Source: Rotaria sp. Silwood1 (taxonomy: Eukaryota > Rotifera > Eurotatoria > Philodinida > Philodinidae). Taken from it: a stretch of DNA of 64,000 bases. The notes under the pieces are model-generated. The model was not told the DNA's origin. It worked only from the letters and a program-made list of their open reading frames with translations, and did not search any database. Positions 1-12,432 of the stretch are shown piece after piece; the stretch's first letter is position 1, and each line of letters starts with the position of its first letter. The stretch is from positions 124,001-188,000 of the forward strand of contig CAJNOP010000386.1 of assembly GCA_905250075.1 (NCBI GenBank), read 5' to 3'. Both the position numbers and the translations under genes were made by a program.

Positions 1-330
1 CTTGTAGTCCTGATTGCAACTCTGTCAAAATTAGTCTTCGGTAAGAACACATATTTCAATGTCAGTTTCAGCTGTTTTTTTCCTATGCATAAATAAACAG
101 AAAACCAAAAGTGAGAATCTTTTATGTTCTATATCAAACATTACATTGAATTAAATATTTACCTCTAAAACTCAACATACTGATAATATCTCAAGGGTAT
201 ATGACCGTCTAACTTTAATTATCACTTCTACACAATATTCTTTTAGTCTAGAGGGTAGATTTAGTATGGCTGTTCAATATCAGATTGACCAGGATTTTCT
301 TTTAACCAATGTGATCAGTAGACCTAGACG

Positions 331-555
331 TTGAAGAAAAGATGTACTAAAAACAACCGACTGTCTTACTATGCTTTTTTTCTTCTTTGCTTTTTGAAAA
401 TTCCAGCAATAGCATCAACAACAGCAACCACGGTAACGACAAAAACGGCAACGACGGCAGCGATGACAACGACGCTAATGACAACGAGTTTAATGAAAAC
501 TACAACGACAACCACTAGTAATAATAGTGATTCATTTTTTAGTTTATCAATGTGA
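331..555 (+). CDS. Thr-rich ORF after a hydrophobic stretch; possible N-terminal exon of the NHL gene
   Basis: The frame opens after a TAG at 325-327 and has no ATG near its start, so if real it is an internal exon; an AG directly before 328 could be its acceptor. It encodes a basic stretch (KKRCTKNNR), a hydrophobic segment of about 18 residues, then about 45 residues dominated by Thr, ending at a TGA at 553-555. Basic residues, one membrane segment and a Thr-rich stalk before NHL blades are, from memory, a layout seen in bdelloid NHL proteins, and an NHL gene begins 1.3 kb downstream. I could not find a splice junction joining the two. It may equally be low-complexity noise. Confidence 0.25.
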   Translation: MKKRCTKNNRLSYYAFFLLCFLKIPAIASTTATTVTTKTATTAAMTTTLMTTSLMKTTTTTTSNNSDSFFSLSM

Positions 556-1841
556 CTTCAACATGAATATGATCATGTGAAAGATTAAGCTCATGAGAAA
601 ACTTGTTCAAGTTCAAATTGTTTTCACCTGAGACAATATTCATTTGATAAATACTAACGAGTGATAGAAAAATCTACAGCAATTTGATTTTCTGGGTCAT
701 GATTTTCCAGATATAGAAATTTTAACAGGTTTTTCAATAAAAATCTGTGGTTTCCCTCCAGTCACATAGAAAATTGACTTTTGAATTTCGGCCTCAAACC
801 TTACACGAACAAGATTCTCAATAAAATTAGTTTATTGAGTAAATATCACCTTTGCTACTATTTCTCTTCTGACGATGAAAATTTTGCTGTTTCACATGAG
901 CGAATTTCGAATATTTGATATCTCAGGATAGAAAATACTAGAAAAGCTAAAACTCACTCAATAAACTAATCTAATGGAGAAAATTGCTTGTGGAGAGTTT
1001 GAAGGCGAAATTTGAAAGTCGATTTTTCACGCGCCCTGTAGATAGGCAGTACTTTTTGTTCAAAAATCCAGTAAAATTTCGATATCTCGAGAATAAAGGT
1101 CCCAAAGACTAAAGTTTTTTATCATTCCTTAGTACTCATCAAATGAATATCGTCACAAGCGAAAGCCATTTTGAAACAGAAAGAGGCTTCCTCTCTTCAG
1201 TCGATCTCGAGAAAAGAATTGAAAAATGGTTGAAAGTCTAATGAAAATTAGATGAAACTGCTCTAGTGACGAGTTCATTTGAGCTATAGCCCTGTTTAAT
1301 TGTCATAGTCGCACGCGAGAATATGGATTATGCTGAAACAAGAGATGATGTCTGTACCAATCCTCAAAGGACTTTGGTTTCATAAAATAAAGAGTACGCT
1401 GCGTGAGTTCGCCATATTCTAGTAATGACAGAGAATTAATTTTTGCATTCTTCATTCACTGGTCGCAAATTGCTATAAAAATAAGAACAGATATCACAAA
1501 TAGATTCGACACGGTCGAAAATCTCTCGTGCACAACTGTACTAACCTATTCTAACTCAAAAGCACTGAATTGAGAGACAAAATGAACAAAGGCTAGTACA
1601 AGTAACATAAGCAATAGCGTCAATCGGAATGATAGGCAATAGTTCTAGCTTCATTCCTAAAAAGGGGCTAAGAAAAATTCACAAGAAAAGGCAAAGACCT
1701 TGCTAATAACCGTCCTTCGAGAAAAGTTTCCGACATCGATTCGCTGAAAAAATAATACTGCTGTATAAAAAACGATTATACTTATAGGTGTAATGAGAAT
1801 ACATGCATTTGATTATTGTAGCTATGATTCCTACCTTCCAG
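556..1841. other. Non-coding stretch upstream of the NHL exons
   Basis: I see no convincing exon, RNA gene or complete mobile element here. Every frame is broken by stops. The stretch carries several copies of a short phrase around GATATCTC(A/G) (near 917 and 1080), which also occurs in repeats elsewhere in the window, so old repeat sequence is likely. Confidence 0.4.
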
Positions 1842-4058
1842 TGGAATTCAGTGGGTATTACTGTAGCCGGCACTGTAGGTATACCAGGCACAATGGCCAA
1901 CCAATTGTATGGTCCAATGGGTCTGGCATTGGATTCGTCCAATACACTCTATGTTGCCGATTGGTATAACAATCGAGTGCAAGCTTGGTTGCTGGGAGCA
2001 TCGACTGGGATGACAGTGGCTGGTGACGCAAGTGGAACACCTGGAAGCGATTCAAACTACTTGAACACTCCTGCCGATGTCGCTGTCGATTCGAATGGAA
2101 ATATTTATGTGGCTGATACGTACAATCATCGAGTGCAATTCTGGGCTAGAGACGCATCCACGGGCACGACAATCGCTGGCACAGGTAAACACATACATTT
2201 CCAAAAGACTTATTTATAATCGTCTGAATCAATTTAAAATATGATCGGTAAACAGACTTTTCCTATGTGACAACTTGCATTGGAGTATCCAATGAAGTGT
2301 CAACTAGCGATCGCTCAATGAAAGTTTTATAAAAGTATTTTGTTCGATATGAACTTTTAGAAAAATACATCAGAGCCATAGGCATATTGAACATATTCTT
2401 CGGCTTTAAGCAACATTGAATTATATACATGGAATGAGGGTGAAAATGGATTCTGCTGTTTCTGAGGACGTTTATTGAAAACCAAATTGACGGACTTTTT
2501 CTATGTAAGTCACAAACAATGATCCTACGCTTACATGATGCAAATAAACAAATGTAATTGAGTAAGCCATGGTTGTAACAAGAGAACGAAAAAGTGTTCA
2601 TAAGATTTGTAAATTGTAATTTACGTTAGTGTAATTCTTGCATAAATGTCAGATCGCATAAGTATAAGATGATTATCACACCTCAAAATAAGCCAACAGC
2701 AGGCGTCTGTATGATGGAATTCCTTGTAACGACACTTGAAGTGCTCAACATCCGTGATAACCTAGGACAATGACAATAGTTCCGAGAAAAAAATGCTTAC
2801 AATTTCGTCTTAATTGATCGACATTGCCAACCACTTTTCAAATCAAGTATTTGATTTCTTAAAAAAATAAATACTGTTTTCTGGTGAAAATGTAACGCAG
2901 TACCTATGAAAATCAGTTTGCAACTCGCTAATAATGACTGCAGAACAGTCGATGAGCAGTCAAACTTATCATTTTTATTACTTATTTTTGACTAAAACTG
3001 GAAAGCGTTGAGTATTTAAACCGAAGCCGGCACATGACATAGGATAGCTGAGTAACTCATCTTGTTCAGTTTTCGGTAGCCGCTTTTTTACAAAGGTTGT
3101 TTCTTAAATGTAAGTAGACATCTTGATTTTTTATCTTCATAATAAAAGCATCTTTCTTATCTTAATGTTAAATGATTAAACCTTCGAATTATCGCAAAAT
3201 TTTATGTTTGGCAACTAGAAACTCGATCTTGCTATTAAATTTTTTTAAAGGTTAGAGTGAAAACTTAAACTCTATCGTCAAATTAGTCAAACTAGAATAT
3301 ATTAAAAAAAATGATCTAGGCCTATCTCTCTCAGATGATGGCAAGATTTCATATCACTCCTTCTGCATATTAATCAACGAGGCACAATGATTGATAGAGT
3401 GAGGGCTTCGGAAGATTTTGTTGTCAAAGTTGTCTTACTCCAATTAAACTCATGTACACGTCTATTTGTAGGAAGTCCTGGAACGTCGAACAATGAGCTT
3501 ACTTATCCACAAGGGATTGCACGAGATTCGAGCTCAGGCACGCTGTATATAGCTGACACTTTTAATCATCGTGTAATGAGATATCTACCGAATACGTTGT
3601 CGGGTACTGTTGTTGCCGGTGGTAATGATCAAGGACTCGGCAACACGCAGTTATTTTATCCTTATAGTATTTGCTTTGATTTATCGTCAAACAGTTTGGT
3701 GATTTCGAATTGGGCAGCTAATAATGTTGTTCGTTGGGTATTAGGTGCCACTAGTTGGACACTGGTCGCTGGTGACATCAGCGGATCGAGTGGTAGCACA
3801 TCGACACTATTTGATCAACCATTCGATATAACACTGGACAGCTGGGGCAACTTATATGTAGCTGATTCACATAACTATCGAATACAATTCTTTTTGGCTG
3901 GCCAATCGAATAGTACTACGATTGCTGGTTTCACAGGCATACCAGGTGACAATGCAACCTTACTTTACGTACCCTCTTCAGTGACACTCGATGATCAACT
4001 CAACTTATATGTAGCAGACACATTTAATCATCGAATACAAAAATTTCAATACTACTAA
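1842..4058 (+). CDS. NHL-repeat beta-propeller protein (5' end not resolved)
   Basis: Two exons are clear: 1842-2184 and 3472-4058, stop TAA at 4056-4058. The intron is GT-AG in phase 1 and 1.29 kb long. Together they encode about 310 residues with six NHL units, each ending in a motif like LYVADWYNNRV, IYVADTYNHRV, LYIADTFNHRV, LVISNWAANNV, LYVADSHNYRI or LYVADTFNHRI. Six blades would make one complete beta-propeller. NHL propellers bind proteins, RNA or sugars; the ligand cannot be told from sequence. There is no RING, B-box or kinase domain, so it is not a TRIM-NHL protein. The first exon starts at an acceptor (cttccag) and lacks an initiator ATG, so upstream exons are missing from the model; the Thr-rich ORF at 331-555 is a candidate. 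The fourth blade motif is degenerate. A poly(A) signal AATAAA lies at 4162-4167. Confidence 0.8.
2185..3471 (+). other. Large intron of the NHL gene
   Basis: This 1.29 kb interval has a GT donor (gtaaac) and a ...tgtag acceptor. I find no coding sequence or element boundary in it. An ATG-initiated reading at 3387 that runs into the downstream exon is in frame but not NHL-like until 3472, so I treat it as intron. Confidence 0.5.
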
Positions 4059-4221
4059 AGAGAAGCACCATCGATCTATAAAAAACTATGTAAACTTAAA
4101 ATTCAGCTTGCATCATTTCGTATATTGATCAAGACTCAATTAGTGCAACACTCTTTAATCAAATAAATCCGAAATTATATCAAACAATAATATTGTCATG
4201 TCGTTCCCTAAAAACACGACT

Positions 4222-5143
4222 CAATGAGATGTACGTGGCGCGTTCAAAACGCTCTCTGATTGGTTTTATTTAAAAACAACGAGAAGTACTCTTTCAACAG
4301 TATTCTGTCTAATGCTTAGCTCAGCCAGTTCCTTATCTATAGATACGATAAGCTCCGCTGCATGAAACATATATATGAAAGTATAGAAATACATTGTAGA
4401 TCACTTTCTATACACTGACACATAACAATTGACCGTTGTTTAATGATAAAATTTCTTGTTCTATGAGTCCATATCTTATTTAATAGGTATGGGCATGCCG
4501 GAGCAGCTTATGTTGGTCGGCTCTCCACCAGTTACTACAGCTTCTGAATGAGGTTGTCATACTTTAATAACAATGTTAAATGTAAATAGCATAACTGTTA
4601 AAGCTGTTGAAAACGTGATAGTCGAAGACGGTCGAGTCCCAACTGAAATAAACATTGAACATCGTCCGCATTCCAAATATACTGTGTAAAGTATTTTGCA
4701 TGATCAATCAAATATGATTGAACTCGTTTTACGAGAAGATCACATTCTCTGCCACGATATCAATGACATGTTGACCATGCACAGAACAATTATTAATAAT
4801 CCTTCATTCAAGCATAAAATGACAAATTCATTTAAATATCGTAGTATATAATAAAGCATTATTACTATAAACTACCACTATATATTCATAAATTTTGAAG
4901 AACAGCTTCTCTTTCAAATATACAACTTTGCTCAAGTTTTACATTTTATATCAGTGTATAGAGAGTGACCTACAATGTATTTCTATGTTTTCATATATAT
5001 GTTTCATGCAGCAGAGCTTATCATGTCTATAGACAAGAGACTGCATAAACTACGCATAAGTAGGAATATCAATTTACCAGTGCTTCTTTTTATTTTTAAA
5101 TAAATCCAGTTTGGGAACTTTTTGAACGGACTACGCGCATTGT
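4222..5143. mobile_element. Element with ~190-bp terminal inverted repeats, non-autonomous DNA transposon
   Basis: Sequence at about 4222-4425 is repeated, reverse-complemented, at about 4950-5143. The best-matched inner part (AAGCTCCGCTGCATGAAACA, near 4350, and its complement near 5010) is almost identical for over 80 bases; the outer 100 bases are more diverged but collinear. The ~500-bp interior has no open frame, so no transposase is encoded. A clean target-site duplication was not found, so the superfamily is undetermined and the outer limits are approximate. Confidence 0.65.
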
Positions 5144-7503
5144 GTTATCAGTCAAAACATTCACTGATATCGTAGAAGAAATTAGAACTCTGTTTCGTTT
5201 GCAACTCATTTCGAGGATATTGAAATTTTATCCTCTTCAAGGTGAAATTTGAACAACTGCTTGTCAAGTTCCTGATTCCGTTAGAATTCAATTCTCTTAA
5301 TCGTTCCTCAAAGTATTCCTTGATAAATAGATGCTCGACTTGAGATATTTTTATCTTTGCCCATCATAATTTGCTTGAGACAGACTTCCAGGGTTGCCAA
5401 ATATAAGGATTTTATTTATTATCCTAAATGTTTGTTTATCTTGAGATGTTATTTTATGTGCTGATGTATGCACGAACTTTATTCTACTATATATCCATAA
5501 ACAAACAAAACATATATTGGTATATGCAAAACGAAACAAAAACACAGTACCAATAGATATGAAAGAGATAAATGAAAGATGAAAGACAGTGAAGGAAGAT
5601 CATAAGATATATATATATGTATAGGTACGACATCACCCTAACACAGACTAAAACGGTTTTTACAATTATTGGTAGAGAAAAAGTAACAAGAGTTGCCGAG
5701 AATAATCATTCATCTACAACTAACAGAAGACAAAACCAATTCTAATAAATAAATATCTCTATAATAATGTCCACAACATAAAAGATGTGGGTGTAGATGC
5801 GGATAAAGCAAAGACTATCATGTACTCACGTCCAGACCCTTTTTGGCAGCTATCTGTATCTATTTATGATATAGCAACATGTCTAGCGTCTTCTTCATTT
5901 ATTAATTTTGCAAATAAATATGCACAATATTTGATGAACACATTGAAATAGTGATCCAATTTGATGATGATAAGCTTCAGCTAAGTTATTTGTTCTCATC
6001 AACGATCAAGGAGTTCTGTTGGTAAGGTTTAATGGCTTTTTAACGCTTCATCAGATTTCACAAAATCTAACACACCCATTTTGTTTCTATTAATATATAT
6101 ATAAATTGAGTTGCTGTCATATTACTTTTAATACCTAAGTATTTAAATACAAATATTTCATGTCAATTACACGTACAACTAGTGAATTCTTCACTCATGA
6201 GTTGATTATCTGTAGTTTAGAGTGAATATATTGCTACAATTGGAAATAGCAATGAGATAATAAAACATCTGAAAAAATTCCATCATAAATATTTCTACAT
6301 GGTCGTTCAGAATCAATTAGAATAGAATTGGAATTTCAATGGATTGAAAATCGAAGCATTTGTCCAATTGAGTTTTAATGTGTTACAATATTTTGTTGCA
6401 ATAATAAAGCATATTCTATTGGAAGCACATGATCTCGATATGTAGTATAAATAATAGGAATTTGATAAAAAGCTTTCGGTTAATATTCTATCATCATCTC
6501 TAATAAGAGAAAATTTTAAAAAAAGTTGAAAATATAATATTTGATAGATTGAAAAGCATGCTTGAAACAAGGTTACAATGAAAGAATTAATTAAACCAAC
6601 AGTTTCCGTCAAAAATTTTCGACTAACCGTAAACTTTAGATAATTTAAGGCTATTACAACATTTTTACTTCGATATAACTTTCTGATTAGACATTTTATT
6701 TTAGTATATAATGGTAAACGAGGGACTCTTCGATTAGACAAGTCTTGATGTATCAAAATTCGTAACCATCCATACAAGTCATCTGTATAACCTGAGTATT
6801 TTCATCGTTGTAACACTTAATAATAATAATATCTAGTGTTTTTTGAGTATAACAAGCAAGAACATCAATTTATTCGTCAAAAATTTCGTAGTTCAAATAC
6901 CGTACCATCAATTTCACATGTATATTCTGTTGGAGGATTGATATAGTCATTTGTAACCACAGTTATATGAAGACGAGAATGACAATAATGTGTTGAATGT
7001 TTTCATGTAGTTCTAGTACATTTTTTCATTGATAGACCTATTCTTTATGAAGGAAAAATCGTCGAGATCTAAACGTGACAATGTAGATCGCCCTTGTGGC
7101 TAACTTTTTGGTTCTTAGTTCGTTGCAGATTGAGTGCCTCATCTCGATAAGAATCAACTGGAGGACATTTAGTATTTGATTAATACGATACTATTCAAAG
7201 TTTCTGTTATCGTGAAATAAAGGACATCCGTCTTTGAATTATGCCTAGCCTTTCTTTTCGAAATGATTGATGACTTCAAGAAATTTTTTCTACTCGGTAG
7301 ATGTCACTTGCAGTCGATAATAATAAAAGAACTTATTCCGATGAGACACGACATATGTATGTTCAAGAAAGACTATTTTTTAACCAGTAAGATTTGTTTT
7401 TCTTGTCTCCTAGAAACGAGCTTAACAGAAATAGTAAAATGAAAGTTTGATCGTCGATTAAATAGTCACTAAGACAAAAACTGACCAGTTTGATATTACA
7501 AAA
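5144..7503. other. Intergenic stretch between the inverted-repeat element and DRC3
   Basis: No supported gene. A 154-codon minus-strand frame at 6313-6777 has no recognised domain and biased hydrophobic/AT composition. The last few hundred bases before 7504 should include the DRC3 promoter, but no distinct motif was recognised. Confidence 0.4.
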
Positions 7504-10500
7504 ATGGCTCGATTATACGATGCAATCGAACCGGAAGTTATTTCAATGAATATGCTTCAACATGCAGTTGAGGCATTACGAGCTGATGGAGAAAATCTTG
7601 TCGTTCCTAAAGACGAAAAATTAAATTATAGTGAAGTTAGTGTACTTCGTTTGGATTTTCGAAGTAAAAATATCTTTTGAATTTCAACAGACAAAATATA
7701 TTCCTTCTTTTTTTAAGACATTCTTCGAATGGAAAATCTTTGGCTATTTAGTAATTTAACAAAACTTCAAATGGATAATAATATTATTGAGCGTATTGAA
7801 GGCCTAGATACATTGCAAAAATTAACTTGGTTAGGTAAAATTTTTATATTAATAAAATATTTTTTTATGAAAAAAATACTTTATTTTAGATCTTTCATTT
7901 AATAATATAACACGTATTGAAGGTCTCGATTCTTTAGCTGAATTAACTGATTTATCATTATATAACAATCGAATCACAGTTATCGAAAATATGGATTCAC
8001 TTAAAAAACTTAATGTTTTTTCTATTGGAAATAATCAAGTCGACGACGAAAATAGCGTTAGTAAGAAAATATTCTTAATTTAACATAGCCCACAATTCTA
8101 TTTCGAATATAAAATGGAAGAAAACAATAGTTGATCTGTATTAAATCGAAGCTGAAGAATGAATTTGAACTCGAGATAATAAATAAAATATGCTTTATGT
8201 TGAGATAACTACCTTTATAGAAAAACCGAACAATTTTATTTTTGAATTATTTGTTTTTGTCAAAACTCAACCAAATACTTGATTGGTTTAGCCTTGTCAA
8301 TGATAGTTTATCAAGTGCAACATAATGAGAAACAATGATATGAAGAAAAATATGTTATACTAATAACACCAAATCAACGAGTTTCAAAATAAAAATTGAT
8401 TTTCGAACGGGTTTTAACTTTTTTTTTTATATCTATAAAAAGTTCTAATCATAATTAAGTATTTGCTTAGTAGGTAACTCAAAACATTTTGGCGAACACT
8501 TGAACCAGTAATTCAGAAATATAAATAAACTTCTGTATGTTGTCGGAAAGAAAGTATTCAAAATCAGTGTCTTCCTAAGTATTTTTTAGGAATTCATGAA
8601 TACGTCATTGAATAAATTCTGTTCGACATTGATTTTCTTGTCGTAGCATAGTGTCTTTCTCTCTCTCTCTGTCAAAAGTATCTAGGATTTAAAGAAAACA
8701 ATTCTTCTGAGCATACTAATAATTCATTTAAGTTAGAGTGTGTAAAAATATAAGACTGAAGCAGCCTAAACATCTCAATCACATATTAGTTGTCGTCATT
8801 ATGTATAAGAAATATGCTTTTCAATGCTGCTTCTTAAACCTACAATTCTTATTAGTATTTTTTATCCTTTTGGACGTTTCCAATCGCTCGTTCAAACAAA
8901 AGAAAAATTCATATAAAATACCTTTGAATGTTTGATTTTTCTTTAGATACGTTATTTACGTCGATTTGATAATCTGCGAACTCTTTGCCTTCGTGGTAAT
9001 CCATTTGCATCTAAGCCAGATTATTATGTATTTACAATCTCTCATTTACCACAAGTTCATTTTCTTGATTACAAACTTATTGATGATGCTCCTGTATGTC
9101 AGATTTATCAACAATTCTAATTTATTTAAGTATATTTTAGAGAGAAGAAGCAACAAAAAAATATGAAATTCAATTACAACAATTAATTACACTTGAAGAA
9201 CAAGAACGAGAGAAAGAAAAAACAGCTGAAGATCAAACTAAACAATATCAATTATATAAAGTCTGAAATAGTTTTAAAAAAAATTATATCTTTTGTATTG
9301 AAATTGTTATTTGAAGGATGCATTTGTTGAAAATATGGATCAAAGTCAATTATTTCAAACAATGTTTAAAGATGATGTTGAAGGTCAAAAATTAATTCTT
9401 GTACCCGGTTCTGATGAATTAATGACACAATTTGAACAAAAATTTAATGCTATTGTTTATTCAATGTTTGAATTTGGTTTAAAAGTAAAAAATTTTTCTT
9501 GTTAAATCAAAAGATAATTTTGATTTATGTGTTTTAGGAAAAAGAAATAAGAGATCATGAAATTGAAGATTTTTGGATATGTGTTAATGAAGCAAAAAAT
9601 GAAAATACTCGTCTAGCTGCAGCAATTGTAGATGAATTTAAAACTTATAGATTGACATTATTTGTGAGTCAATTCATAGATTTTTTCTCTTAGCGAAAAT
9701 CAAATATTTCGCTTTGATAACAGATGCGAAGATTTTAGCAACACTTTCTTTAATATAGAACTAATTTTCCCGACCATCGAAGTGATTACAGAGACAATTA
9801 TCTATGAGATATATGTATTGGGTTAAATGAAAACTTAGCATTATATTGATCTATTTCTAACAGTGTTTTATCCAGGACTTTTTCTCCGAAGGGGGGAGTT
9901 GAATTTCCGAGGGGGCGAAAAATTATTTTGGGGGGGGGGGGGGGCAAGCCATGTATTCGTAGCACGATTATCACAAGTCTCGGGAGGGCGAACTTGATTT
10001 TCGAGGCCCCCCCCCCCCCGGGCGCCCCTCTGGATAAAACACTGATTTCTAAAAAAAAACCATCTTTCAGTACGTATAAATATAGTCGGCCAAAAGTAAG
10101 AAAACGCAAAGTTGTTTTGGTATCGTCTCTATACATGACTAATAAAATCTCTTATAGTACATATATGAGATAGTGGTAGTTAGAACCGTAGCAAATTATC
10201 GGTTTCTGATCTCAATAGTTGATTTTAAAAGCACACTAGTCTATCTCGTATATGTCTATGCGACTGAAATGGAAACTATTACTTTCTTATAGAATTTGAT
10301 CAAAACTTTTCGTCTGATTGTATCGATTTGCAGAATAAACAATATTTGTATAATGTTTTGCGCTGATTTATATTAAAGAAATTTAAAACAGAATAATACA
10401 GTTCGATACATTTGACAGACCGGTCCAATCAGACAAGAAAATATCAGTTTCTCTACAGTATAAATCACAAACATATCAATTAATGATGAAAAGAAGAAAA

Positions 10501-11337
10501 TGAGCAAGTATAGAAATAGTATCAGTTTGTTATTGTCTTAGCTCATTTTTCTTCATATCTGTTCGTTGTCATCAATTCTTTAAGACTAGCTGCATCATAT
10601 TTTATAATTTCATAGAATTTTTATTCGAACATTTTGTTTTGTATCTCTATAGGCAAAAGAAGATCTTGAACAACAAGGTGTATCACCAACAGTTGCAGCT
10701 GAATATGATGAAGCATTAACAAATCTTCGTAATAAATTAATGGCTTTAGAAATTACACTTGTTGATCAATTAGAAGTAATATATATATATTTATTAACAT
10801 AATTTTTCTCAACTATATATATATATATATATAATATTTTAGGAAACAATTCAAACATTTGAACGAAATTTAGGTGAAATGGTTTCGAATTTTACAGAAT
10901 CTATGCGTGCAAATTTTAGTCAATTACGTGAATTACAAGCATATTTTAATGAAAATATTATTAATTTATGTGTAGCTACGGTTGAACGTATTCTAAAAGG
11001 TGAATTAGAAGATGAATTTCCTGATGATACACGAGAAGTTCGTAGATTAAATATAATATCACGAAAAAACAAACAAAAAAAAAGAAATATTTTAATTTTT
11101 CTATTATAGCTTTTTACTGATAAAGATACAATAATGAATGCTTGTCAAACATCAGATGAAGTTCATCGAACAAAAATAGATCAACGTGAAGATGAAATGT
11201 TTTCACGTATATCAAATTGGTTAACAACAATGATGGATAATATACATGAAGAAGAAGAATATAAACGAAATCGTAAACGTATTATTGAAATCAGTCGTCT
11301 AATTGATTATTTACGAGCGGACATTGAAGACATGTAA
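7504..11337 (+). CDS. DRC3: Dynein regulatory complex subunit 3 (LRRC48)
   Basis: Ten exons: 7504-7663, 7718-7834, 7890-8056, 8947-9093, 9141-9260, 9317-9484, 9538-9663, 10653-10775, 10843-11037, 11110-11337. They join in phase to 516 codons plus stop; human DRC3 is of similar length. The N-terminus (MARLYDAIEPEVIS) and start of the repeats (LQMDNNIIERIEGL) match the family. Residues about 45-150 are leucine-rich repeats (DLSFNNI, LSLYNNRI); the rest is a long charged coiled coil ending in the conserved motif NRKRIIEISRLIDYL. DRC3 is part of the nexin-dynein regulatory complex of motile 9+2 cilia, where it helps control dynein and waveform. Introns 3 (890 bp) and 7 (989 bp) are large, the latter holding a hAT-type element. 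Donors of introns 5 (GTCTGA) and 9 (GTTCGT) are weak, but phase demands them. AATAAA at 11354-11359. Confidence 0.95.
9861..10044. mobile_element. 184-bp hAT-type MITE in DRC3 intron 7
   Basis: The element starts CAGTGTTTTATCCAG and ends with its near-complement CTGGATAAAACACTG. It is flanked on both sides by the exact 8-bp direct repeat ATTTCTAA (9853-9860 and 10045-10052). An 8-bp duplication with CAGTG-type ends is the hallmark of hAT transposition. No coding capacity. The interior has a long G run near 9930-9943 facing a C run near 10007-10018, so a transcript could fold into a GC hairpin; this is far richer in GC than the flanking intron. Confidence 0.85.
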
Positions 11338-11606
11338 TAACAATAACGAAGAAAATAAATCATTTTTCCCTTCTTTCTTTTTCTTTTTTGTTCTATTCAA
11401 TTAATAAATATTATAAATAAAAAGAAAAAAAAAAAAAAAAAGATGAAGAGAAAAGTACTACTTAGTTGACAAAGCCAATTAGTTGCAATTCTTTTCTCTC
11501 TTTACATTCCATTTCCGTTACTTTTAAAATGAACGAAGAAGTATAATTTTGAAAAAAAAAAAAAAAAGACATAAAATCATTCAATAAGAGAAACCAATAA
11601 TAATAG

Positions 11607-12432
11607 ATGAATTTGAATTCAGGATTTTTTGCTGCTTACTATTATCGTCGTAAACAACCAACGGCTGAATATCGTGTACCATTAAATAGTCAACAACATC
11701 GACATACATCACTTTCAAGAAGTGCACAATCATTAATTGATATGACAAATGGTAGCGATTCATTTTTACCATCAATACCTACAGCTAGAGATAGTAATGC
11801 TGGTCATAGACCATATCGTCGTAATGATTTTGCTAATAATAATTTATTTATTGCTAAACATAAATTAGCACGACTTTTTCTTGATCAACCAGCAACAAAT
11901 ATTCAATCAACAAATGATCTTGTTCATTTATTTGATCCATATGAATCAAAACAAAAAAATCGTAGAAAAAATAAAAATAAACGAAAAGTATAAATCATAT
12001 AAATAAGAAAAAAAAAAACAAAGAATTATACAGCATCTCGTTTTCTTCTAGGAAAATAAATTAGATAATAAACCAATTTCAACATTTAATCAAGATGTTC
12101 ATTTATCTGTTATCAATCTTGGTATGAAACCTTCATTACCATCATTACAATCTCATGAGCCACTTTCTACAATATCATATCGTCAGTCATATCCAATTAA
12201 TTTTCAAACAAGAGCACCTCGACCATCAATTGCATGGGTTAATCCAGTAATGATGGAACATTTTCAATCAACATCAAATTATTTATTTAGAAATAATTTT
12301 CAATCAAATACAATTATTAATGAATTACTTGATAACAAATCTGATGTCATGAATAATACAATTAATCCTTTGGATTCATCTGTATTATATGTCAAATCAA
12401 TTATAACCGTTCCTAAGCATAAACAAGATTGA
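11607..12432 (+). CDS. Orphan basic protein, two exons
   Basis: Exons 11607-11987 and 12052-12432 join in phase 0 across a 64-bp GT-AG intron to give 253 residues. I do not recognise a domain. The protein is rich in Ser, Asn, Arg and Lys, has no signal peptide or membrane segment, and carries a dense basic cluster (KNRRKNKNKRK) at the exon junction that could be a nuclear-localisation signal. Two internal stretches, TARDSNAGHRPYRR and PRPSIAWVNPVMMEHFQ, look less random than the rest and may be conserved. It starts 270 bp after the DRC3 stop, same strand. AATAAA at 12470-12475, 38 bp after the stop, supports a real transcript end. Codon use resembles the neighbours. Confidence 0.65.

Noticed and set aside
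6313..6777. 154-codon minus-strand frame
   Set aside because: It is the longest frame in the gap but has no family resemblance, and its composition is what AT-rich random sequence gives. It could be a decayed gene; not enough to call.
9798..10173. Frames with Gly- and Pro-runs on both strands
   Set aside because: They run through the G and C runs of the hAT-type MITE in a DRC3 intron and are not coding.
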